Source: Clostridiales bacterium (GTDB lineage Bacteria > Bacillota_A > Clostridia > Peptostreptococcales > Anaerovoracaceae). Taken from it: a stretch of DNA of 12,403 nucleotides. Of this stretch, positions 6,664 through 12,403 are shown one piece after another; the first letter of the stretch is position 1, and the number at the start of each line of letters is the position of its first letter. Both the position numbers and the translations under genes were made by a program. The notes beneath the pieces are model-generated. The model saw nothing but the letters and a program-made list of their open reading frames with translations. It was not told the DNA's origin and did no database searches. The stretch covers positions 1 to 12,403 of the forward strand of contig SVCR01000022.1 in the NCBI GenBank assembly GCA_015058265.1. Direction: 5' to 3'.

Positions 6664-8130
6664 TCAGTCGCGCGGTGTCATCTTGCTGATTATGTCACGT
6701 CTGATACGCCTTGTATACATGATCGACATTCCTGTACCGGCTACCTCGGCGATCGGGAAAGCCCACCATACCATGTTGACTCCGCCGATCTTCGCCAGTA
6801 TGAAAGCGCCCGGTATGATGACCAGCAGCTGACGGATAAGCGAGATGTTCATGCTGTAGACGCTCTTGCCAAGAGCCTGGAAAGCAGCTCCTCTCATTAT
6901 CGCATAACCCGCGAACGGGAAGTTGAGCGACATGATATGCAGCGCGACGACACCCATCTGCACCATTTCAGGCGGCGCGCTGAACAAAGCCATCAGCTGT
7001 TCCGGGAAAAGCCAGAATATGAGTGTGCCCACAGACATCACGCCGACGCCGTATCTGACGCCGAGTCTCATGGCCTCTTCAAGTCTGTCTCTCCTGTCAG
7101 CACCGTAGTTATACGCTATGATAGGCACCGATCCGTTGTTCATACCGAATATAGGCATGAATACGAAGCTCTGCAGTTTGAAATATACACCGAATGTCGT
7201 GACCGCAAGGTCAGAGAACATCGCGAGTATCTTGTTGATGCTGAAGTTCATCAGCGCTCCGACTGACTGCAGTACTATCGACGGGATACCTATCTTAAAT
7301 ATATCCTTCATCGTCTGCAGATGAGGACGCAGTTTGCGAACCGACAGAGCGACTTCCTTGTTGAACTTCTTATTGAATATATGACCGAGAATGCAGCCGA
7401 GCAGCTGGCCGAATACCGTTGCCATCGCAGCTCCCCTGACTCCCAGCCTCGGCATTCCGAGCAGTCCGAAGATCAGGATCGGGTCAACTACAGCATTGAA
7501 CAGAGTACCGGCGACCTGCATGTAGAATATGTACTTGGTCTTGCCCGTTCCCTGCAGCAGTCTCTCGAACATCGACTGGATCATCGGCGCGAAGGACAGC
7601 CACTGAGTTATACGCAGATAGACAGTTCCGTCAGCGATGATCTGAGCGCTCGTATTTTCCGAAGTCATGAGCCTCATGATCTGCGGAGCCAGGCATCCGA
7701 CGATGAAGAAGATAGTATAATTGATCCCTACGAGGAGGAAGCCGTTATGCGCGACTTTGTCTGCTTTGTCATACGACTTGGCTCCGAGATACCTCGACAG
7801 CAGAGCGCTCATACCGACAGCCGTTCCGATACCGAACGCAGCGTTGAGGTTCTGGAACGGGAAGCAATATGATACCGCGGTCAAAGCGTCAGTGCTGTAC
7901 AGTCCGAGGTAGATCGAGTCCACGACATTGTAGAGCGCCATGACGAACATCGACACCATAAGCGGTGCCGACATTTTGAGCAGCAGAGAATGGACGGGCT
8001 CTGTTCCGAGCCTGTCCGAATCCCTCTTCATCTTCACGGGCTTCACCTCTTCGCTGCCGTTATCCGCCGCCTTCTCGCCCGGATTCGCATCGATCTTATT
8101 TTCTTCTTTTCCTTCTCTATAGTCTTTCAT
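6664..8130 (-). CDS. MATE-family multidrug/cation-antiport efflux protein
   Basis: This 488-residue integral membrane protein has about twelve hydrophobic segments, the size and layout of MATE exporters (NorM/DinF superfamily). These exporters expel drugs or metabolites in exchange for Na+ or H+. Family features include the first helix 'LLLKMSAPLMVSMFVMALYNVVDSIYLG' (given in part), the internal repeat 'KIGIPSIVLQSVGALMNFSINKIL', 'GMNNGSVPIIAYNYGA' and 'MRGAAFQALGKS'. The first 45 residues are hydrophilic and highly charged, longer than in many homologues, and likely cytoplasmic. The ATG has AAGAAG 6 nt upstream. It begins 22 nt after the calcium ATPase stop codon with no terminator between, so the two are probably one operon. 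The substrate cannot be read from the sequence; DinF-like functions are alternatives. Confidence 0.93.
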   Translation of the reverse strand: MKDYREGKEENKIDANPGEKAADNGSEEVKPVKMKRDSDRLGTEPVHSLLLKMSAPLMVSMFVMALYNVVDSIYLGLYSTDALTAVSYCFPFQNLNAAFGIGTAVGMSALLSRYLGAKSYDKADKVAHNGFLLVGINYTIFFIVGCLAPQIMRLMTSENTSAQIIADGTVYLRITQWLSFAPMIQSMFERLLQGTGKTKYIFYMQVAGTLFNAVVDPILIFGLLGMPRLGVRGAAMATVFGQLLGCILGHIFNKKFNKEVALSVRKLRPHLQTMKDIFKIGIPSIVLQSVGALMNFSINKILAMFSDLAVTTFGVYFKLQSFVFMPIFGMNNGSVPIIAYNYGADRRDRLEEAMRLGVRYGVGVMSVGTLIFWLFPEQLMALFSAPPEMVQMGVVALHIMSLNFPFAGYAIMRGAAFQALGKSVYSMNISLIRQLLVIIPGAFILAKIGGVNMVWWAFPIAEVAGTGMSIMYTRRIRRDIISKMTPRD

Positions 8131-8152
8131 TATGACTTCTTTCTATTAATTA

Positions 8153-10888
8153 TTATTCATCTGTTGAAGCACTGCTTCCGTTTCGCATGCTCATGCGCTG
8201 CACTGCTTTGACCACTTCAACGATAGGGATGATGAGGACCGCCAGTCCCAATGCTATTCCGTACTCTCTGAAGCTGATCGTTTCGAATTCAAACAGTGCC
8301 GCAAGCGCAGGGATCTCAATTACTACATAAGTGAGAAGCATTGCCGCCGCTGCTGATCCCCACAGCCACTTATTATGATTATTCAGGGTAAATATGGACT
8401 GTCTCCTTGATCTCATATTGAATGAGTGGAATATCTCGCACATCGACATAGTAAGGAATGCCATTGTGATCCCGTCATTGCTCTGAGTGATCTGCCATGT
8501 TCCTGTCTCAAGGAATACTCCTATCATATACGCTGTCAGTGTGAGAATCGTTGTTGCGGCTCCCTGGTAGATGATGTCCTTGTCCATTCCGCCTGCGAAA
8601 ACGCCCTCTCTCGCACTTCTAGGCTTCTGCTTCATCGAGTCTCCCTCTGCAGCCTCAAGACCGAGTGCAAGGGCCGGCAGTGAATCCGTGATCAGGTTGA
8701 TCCACAGGAGATGAGCCGGTTTGAGCACCGTAAAGTTGAGCATAGTAGCTATCAGGATGGACAGCACCTCACTTATATTAGTCGCCAGGAGGAACTGGAT
8801 TGCTTTGCGGATATTCGCATATATCCGGCGTCCTTCTCCGACTGCGGATACGATAGTAGCGAAATTATCATCGGCAAGTATCATATCTGCTACGTTCTTA
8901 GTTACATCTGTACCGGTAATGCCCATTCCGATACCGATATCCGCTGACTTGATAGCCGGAGCATCGTTGACGCCGTCTCCGGTCATGGCCGTTACCATGT
9001 TATGCGCGCGCCACGCCTTGACGATCCTGACCTTATGCTCAGGCTGTACCCTTGCATATACCGAGTAAGTCTTGACCTTATTGAGGAGTTCTTCATCAGA
9101 CATCTGATCGAGAGCAGCTCCGAGGATAGCGTCATCTGCACTCTCAATTATTCCGAGATCCTTACCGATAGCTACCGCTGTATCGAGCTGGTCTCCGGTT
9201 ATCATTATAGGTCTTATACCTGCCTGACGGCATTCAGCGACTGCTGCCTTGACCTCAGGTCTGATCGGGTCGATCATTCCTGTCAGGCCGACGAATATGA
9301 GCTCTTGCTCCAGCGCCTGATCGGAGAAATCATCCGGTCTTGTTGCGTGCGCCCTTACTGCGAGCGACAGCACTCTCAATGCTTTGCCTGCCATTCTCGC
9401 ATTCGCTCTCTTAACATTGGCAGCAAGCTCCTCTGTCAGAGGTTCAATGCCGTGCTTTGTAAGGATATATGAGCTGTGTCTCAATACGACATCAGGAGCA
9501 CCTTTGGTAAACTGCACGAACTCAGACTTGGCTATCAGCTTGTCCAGCTCGGTATCAAGACCCGAAGGTGAATCCATCTCTGTATTCCTGTGAACAGTGG
9601 ACATCATCTTACGGCCGGAATCGAACGGAGCTTCGCCGATACGAGGGAACAATTTGACAAGTCCGGTCTTAGGGAGATTCTGCATCGAGGAGTATGCTAC
9701 CAGAGCAGCCTCTGTCGGCTCACCGACTACTTCCTCTCCTGCTTCTGTTACTTTGAGCTCTGCGTCAGAGCAAAGCGCCATACCTGCCGCCAGAACATCC
9801 TGGTCTTCCGAATAGTAATCGACTACCGTCATCTTGTTCTGAGTCAGCGTACCGGTCTTGTCCGAGCATATTATCTGCGCGCAGCCGAGAGTCTCTACCG
9901 CAGTGAGTCGTCTTATCACCGCATTCCTCTGCGACATCTTCGTCACGCCTATCGAAAGAACGATAGTTACGACTGCTACCAGACCTTCCGGGATAGCAGC
10001 TACGGCAAGCGAGATCGCGAGCATGAATGTGTCTATCATGACAGGCATGCTGATACGGCCCGCTTTGACTACGCCGAGTACGAAGATGAACAGGCATATC
10101 ACGAGTACCAGCTTAGTAAGTATCTTGGACAGCTGAGCAAGCTTGATCTGAAGCGGTGTCATTTCCTCTTCAGCCTGCGAGATAGCATCAGCGATCTTGC
10201 CCATCTCAGTCTTCATTCCGGTACCTGTTATCACGGCTTTGCCTCTGCCGTATACGACAGTGCTGCCCATGTATACCATATTCTTGCGGTCACCGAGAGG
10301 CACATCTGCAGCTCCGGACGCAAGTTCAAGAGCTTCTTCCTGCTTGGTAACAGGGACAGATTCGCCTGTCAGGGCCGCCTCTTCGACCTTCATAGATGCC
10401 GCTTCGATCAGTCTTCCGTCAGCAGGTATACTGTCACCAGCCTCGAGGATGATCACATCTCCTCTGACAAGCTGATCACTCGGGACAGTAACTATCTGTC
10501 CGTCTCTCAACACTTTGGACTTAGCCGCGGTCATCTTCTTGAGAGCCTCTATGGCTTCTTCAGCTTTGCTCTCCTGGACCACTCCGAGAACAGAATTCAG
10601 AATGACTACGAACAGGATAATGAACACATCCGCCGGACTCTCATTCTGATAAAGCGATGTGAAGAAAGATAGTGCTGCAGCTACGAGAAGGATGATGATC
10701 ATCGGATCCTTCATCTGATCGAAGAAACGCAGTATGTTACTTCTCTTCTTAGGTTCATCGAGCTTGTTCGCACCGTCCCTCTCAAGACGTGATGCCGCTT
10801 CTGCACTACTCAGACCCGCAGCATCAGAACCGGTATTCCCGATCACGGTTTCCTTATCTTCAAGATAAGGTCTGTAGTTTTCTTCCAT
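8153..10888 (-). CDS. P-type calcium-transporting ATPase (PMCA type)
   Basis: This 911-residue type II P-ATPase pumps Ca2+ out of the cytoplasm using ATP. Visible in order: the N-terminal cation ATPase domain (LSSAEAASRLERDGANKL, 26-43); the actuator motif TGES (174-177); PEGL in M4 (300-303); the phosphorylation site DKTGT with D343; the nucleotide-domain KGAPD (462-466); TGD (564-566); and TGDGVNDAP (636-644). Calcium-site candidates are E301 (M4), N704 and E707 (M5) and N731 and D735 (M6). In M8 the SERCA site-I Glu appears to be Ser. About ten membrane segments are present. I choose the start at 10888 because GGGAGG lies about 10 nt upstream. The in-frame ATG at 10939 directly follows a hairpin and has no ribosome binding site. 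It probably heads an operon with the MATE gene. Stoichiometry and Ca2+ versus Mn2+ preference need biochemistry. Confidence 0.95.
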   Translation of the reverse strand: MEENYRPYLEDKETVIGNTGSDAAGLSSAEAASRLERDGANKLDEPKKRSNILRFFDQMKDPMIIILLVAAALSFFTSLYQNESPADVFIILFVVILNSVLGVVQESKAEEAIEALKKMTAAKSKVLRDGQIVTVPSDQLVRGDVIILEAGDSIPADGRLIEAASMKVEEAALTGESVPVTKQEEALELASGAADVPLGDRKNMVYMGSTVVYGRGKAVITGTGMKTEMGKIADAISQAEEEMTPLQIKLAQLSKILTKLVLVICLFIFVLGVVKAGRISMPVMIDTFMLAISLAVAAIPEGLVAVVTIVLSIGVTKMSQRNAVIRRLTAVETLGCAQIICSDKTGTLTQNKMTVVDYYSEDQDVLAAGMALCSDAELKVTEAGEEVVGEPTEAALVAYSSMQNLPKTGLVKLFPRIGEAPFDSGRKMMSTVHRNTEMDSPSGLDTELDKLIAKSEFVQFTKGAPDVVLRHSSYILTKHGIEPLTEELAANVKRANARMAGKALRVLSLAVRAHATRPDDFSDQALEQELIFVGLTGMIDPIRPEVKAAVAECRQAGIRPIMITGDQLDTAVAIGKDLGIIESADDAILGAALDQMSDEELLNKVKTYSVYARVQPEHKVRIVKAWRAHNMVTAMTGDGVNDAPAIKSADIGIGMGITGTDVTKNVADMILADDNFATIVSAVGEGRRIYANIRKAIQFLLATNISEVLSILIATMLNFTVLKPAHLLWINLITDSLPALALGLEAAEGDSMKQKPRSAREGVFAGGMDKDIIYQGAATTILTLTAYMIGVFLETGTWQITQSNDGITMAFLTMSMCEIFHSFNMRSRRQSIFTLNNHNKWLWGSAAAAMLLTYVVIEIPALAALFEFETISFREYGIALGLAVLIIPIVEVVKAVQRMSMRNGSSASTDE

Positions 10889-10942
10889 AATAATATTACC
10901 TCCCACCAATATTACAGTGATCACCTGTTGATTCAGCATGGT

Positions 10943-11002
10943 GGGATTAGGTCCGGGCAGCTCACCAGTGCTGCACCAACCTAATCCCGCTCGGTACTGA
11001 GC
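10943..11002 (-). ncRNA. Structured 5' leader of the calcium ATPase mRNA, possible cis-regulatory RNA
   Basis: Two adjacent hairpins read on the minus strand. First is GCTC/GAGC (11002-10989, 6-nt loop region). Second is a compound stem: GGGATTAGGT (10988-10979) pairs perfectly with ACCTAATCCC (10952-10943), with an inner GCAGC/GCTGC stem (10974-10970 with 10961-10957) and asymmetric internal loops. It lies in the predicted leader between promoter and ribosome binding site. No T-run follows, so it is not a simple terminator. It does not match a riboswitch class I can recall, including yybP-ykoY. A regulatory role is inference. Confidence 0.5.
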
Positions 11003-11015
11003 TCATAACTGTAGT

Positions 11016-11024
11016 ATTGTATCA
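11016..11024 (-). promoter_or_regulatory. Predicted extended -10 promoter of the calcium ATPase-MATE operon
   Basis: TGATACAAT on the minus strand is identical to the extended -10 of the sigma gene. The -35 region is poor. The start near 11009 gives a leader of about 120 nt containing the hairpins. Confidence 0.45.
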
Positions 11025-11162
11025 TCAACTTCCACTTTTTTCCATAATATATGAATATATCAGGGCAAATGCACTTTTGATAAACGGCGAGCTGTCAGAT
11101 GGCGGATCCTAAAGATCTGTTAAGCTGAACTCCTTGAAATTCAACCGTTTTGCTCGTTAATT

Positions 11163-11193
11163 TTGTATCACTATGTTTTATTTTCTGATACAA
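11163..11193. repeat. 8-bp inverted repeat TTGTATCA / TGATACAA
   Basis: TTGTATCA (11163-11170) and TGATACAA (11186-11193) are perfect inverted copies separated by 15 nt in the AT-rich intergenic region. Each arm also resembles the extended -10 sequence used elsewhere in this window. It could be an operator, paired weak promoters or chance. Confidence 0.4.
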
Positions 11194-11281
11194 CGGAAAA
11201 AAGGGTATTATTAAACCATTGAAAAATCAAGGTTTTGTGAAGATTTGGTGAATCTCGACAAATTATTTACATTTTTTTTGT

Positions 11282-11310
11282 TTGACAACGTTTTTTTAAG
11301 AAATTACAAT
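11282..11310 (+). promoter_or_regulatory. Predicted sigma-A promoter of the AGCS symporter
   Basis: A perfect -35 TTGACA (11282-11287), a 17-bp spacer and -10 TACAAT (11305-11310) give a strong vegetative promoter. It starts near 11317 with a leader of about 95 nt. The -10 lies in an inverted repeat TACAAT-tat-ATTGTA. Confidence 0.75.
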
Positions 11311-11325
11311 TATATTGTATAAATT

Positions 11326-11366
11326 CAGATTGGCGTATTATCGTGCAATCAATCTGGACGAATACG
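11326..11366 (+). other. Interleaved inverted repeats in the AGCS leader
   Basis: CAGATTG (11326-11332) pairs with CAATCTG (11350-11356), and CGTATT (11334-11339) pairs with AATACG (11361-11366). The order A-B-A'-B' means the stems either form a pseudoknot or exclude each other. They lie just after the predicted transcription start. Confidence 0.4.
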
Positions 11367-11396
11367 ACAATCCATGGCCGTTTTTGGTGAATTTGT

Positions 11397-11403
11397 AAGG
11401 AGG
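11397..11403 (+). promoter_or_regulatory. Strong ribosome binding site of the AGCS symporter
   Basis: AAGGAGG lies 8 nt before ATG 11412 and supports that start. Confidence 0.8.
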
Positions 11404-11411
11404 TATTATTA

Positions 11412-12403
11412 ATGAGTATTGCTGAAATTATTACTACACTAGACGGTTGGGTCTGGGGTACCGTAATGATGGTACTCATCATTGCGGTCGGTATTCTCCT
11501 TTCTGTACGGACAGGATTCCATCCTCAAAGAAGACTTGGTCTGTCACTCAGATACGCTGTTACTAACGAGGAAGGCGCTGAGGGTGACGTATCCAGCTTC
11601 GGAGCTCTGACTACTGCTCTTGCTGCTACAGTTGGTACAGGAAACATCGTAGGTGTATCAACAGCTATCATGGCAGGTGGTCCTGGTGCTCTCTTCTGGA
11701 TGGAGTTTGCGGCATTCTTCGGAATCGCAACTAAGTATGCAGAAGGTGTTCTCGCTGTTAAGTACAGACATGTTAAAGAAGATGGTTCGATCCTCGGCGG
11801 ACCTTTCTACTACATTGAAAAGGGCATGGGCCCACAGTGGAAATGGCTTGCTAAGATGTTTGCTCTGTTTGGGTCACTTGCCGGAGCTCTCGGTATCGGA
11901 ACATCCACACAGGTTAATGGTATCGTAAACGCTATCAACAAGGTAGCTACAGAAGTAGGCGCAACTAAGGTTGCTTTCACAGCATTCGGCGAAGACGCTT
12001 CCTGGGTTAAGGTTATCGCTGCTATCATCATCACAGCCGGCACGATCGCTGTAGTTGTAGGTGGTATCGAGAGAATCGCTCAGGTTACTGAGAAAGTCGT
12101 TCCTGCAATGATGGTTCTCTACGTTGTAACCGCTCTGCTGGTATTCTTCTACAACATCGGCAACCTTCCTCACGCTATCGTTGAGGTAGTTGCAGGCGCA
12201 TTCGGACTCAGAGCTGCTGCAGGCGGTGCATTCGGTGCATTCCTCCTGGCTCTCCAGAAGGGTGTTGCGAGAGGTATCTTCTCGAACGAGGCCGGTCTTG
12301 GTTCAGCTCCTATCGCTGCTGCTGCTGCACAGACAAGAGAGTGTGTACGTCAGGGCATGGTATCCTCGACAGGTACATTCCTCGACACGATCGTTATCTG
12401 CAC
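11412..12403 (+). CDS. Sodium:alanine/glycine symporter (AGCS family), 3' end outside the window
   Basis: The first 330 residues of an alanine/glycine:cation symporter, an inner-membrane transporter that takes up small neutral amino acids with Na+ or H+. Family signatures: 'AATVGTGNIVGVSTAIMAGG' at about 71-90, 'GGPFYYIEKGMG' at 129-140, and 'GIFSNEAGLGSAPIAAAAA' at about 288-306. At least seven hydrophobic segments are visible; complete members have roughly 450-500 residues, so perhaps 30 percent is missing. The ATG at 11412 is preceded by AAGGAGG (8 nt spacing), a near-perfect ribosome binding site, and by a consensus promoter. Codons ending in T (GCT, GGT, GTT) are frequent, unlike the neighbouring genes, which fits high expression. 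No glycine riboswitch is evident in the leader. Whether alanine, glycine or another amino acid is the substrate cannot be told. Confidence 0.95.
   Translation, partial: MSIAEIITTLDGWVWGTVMMVLIIAVGILLSVRTGFHPQRRLGLSLRYAVTNEEGAEGDVSSFGALTTALAATVGTGNIVGVSTAIMAGGPGALFWMEFAAFFGIATKYAEGVLAVKYRHVKEDGSILGGPFYYIEKGMGPQWKWLAKMFALFGSLAGALGIGTSTQVNGIVNAINKVATEVGATKVAFTAFGEDASWVKVIAAIIITAGTIAVVVGGIERIAQVTEKVVPAMMVLYVVTALLVFFYNIGNLPHAIVEVVAGAFGLRAAAGGAFGAFLLALQKGVARGIFSNEAGLGSAPIAAAAAQTRECVRQGMVSSTGTFLDTIVIC

Larger units (their letters stand above)
10889..11411. other. Divergent intergenic region (523 nt) without a gene
   Basis: This region lies between the calcium ATPase (minus) and the AGCS symporter (plus). 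It holds the ATPase leader with its hairpins (10943-11002), the ATPase promoter (11016-11024), an AT-rich stretch with an 8-bp inverted repeat (11163-11193), and the symporter promoter and leader (11282-11411). No open frame with a ribosome binding site and no tRNA is seen. From about 11041 to 11160 I see nothing I can name. Confidence 0.7.

Noticed and set aside
9590..10672. Long plus-strand open frame (360 codons) opposite the calcium ATPase
   Set aside because: It lies entirely within a well-supported P-type ATPase on the other strand, its protein is low-complexity in Arg, Tyr, Ser and His without a recognisable domain, and no convincing ribosome binding site precedes it. Codon bias of the sense gene explains the open antisense frame.
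10889..10939. Upstream ATG extending the calcium ATPase by 17 residues
   Set aside because: The extension would start directly after a hairpin without a ribosome binding site, whereas the ATG at 10888 has GGGAGG at usable spacing.
10943..10988. Small SRP RNA, because the plus strand reads AGGTCCGGGCAGC
   Set aside because: The resemblance to the SRP domain IV loop is partial: the GGAAGGAAGCAGC core is missing and the structure sits in an mRNA leader.
11318..11411. Glycine riboswitch before the AGCS gene
   Set aside because: The leader of about 95 nt lacks the conserved GG-rich aptamer core and is too short for the usual tandem form.

Overview
The window looks like a chromosomal segment of a low-to-mid GC anaerobic Firmicute, most likely class Clostridia (Lachnospiraceae or a related family). 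Reasons: purine-rich Shine-Dalgarno sites (GGGAGG, AAGGAGG), sigma-A type promoters, an ECF sigma/DUF4367 pair, a flavodoxin of the kind common in gut Clostridia, an AGCS amino-acid symporter and a PMCA-type calcium ATPase. The genus assignment is inference. Everything from 1 to about 11,020 is read from the minus strand; the last gene is divergent on the plus strand.

Layout, low to high coordinate: (1) 1-1932, minus, a YD/RHS-repeat coding stretch that is open to the window edge but has no start codon at its N-terminal end. It looks like a headless RHS fragment or pseudogene. (2) 2023-3283, minus, a two-gene unit: an ECF sigma factor (TTG start) followed after 1 nt by a membrane-anchored DUF4367 protein, its likely anti-sigma partner. 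A perfect 17-bp palindrome lies in the sigma leader. (3) 3454-4140, minus, a flavodoxin-like protein with its own terminator. (4) 4289-5155, minus, an HTH-Uma2 fusion. Its promoter carries four 11-bp tandem repeats immediately upstream of the -35 box. (5) 5423-6508, minus, tryptophanyl-tRNA synthetase with a strong terminator. (6) 6664-10888, minus, a P-type calcium ATPase and a MATE efflux protein, 22 nt apart and probably co-transcribed. The ATPase mRNA has a structured leader. (7) 10889-11411, a 523-nt divergent intergenic region. (8) 11412-end, plus, an AGCS sodium:alanine/glycine symporter, cut by the window edge.

The genes are mostly housekeeping or envelope/transport functions and do not form one obvious pathway. 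The parts most worth a second look are regulatory or evolutionary: the headless RHS fragment, the palindrome at the sigma gene, the helically phased repeats at the HTH-Uma2 promoter, the structured leader of the calcium pump and interleaved inverted repeats in the symporter leader. Five of the six promoters proposed here share an extended -10 element (TGnTAnnAT). I see no CRISPR array, tRNA, rRNA, insertion sequence or complete novel system.
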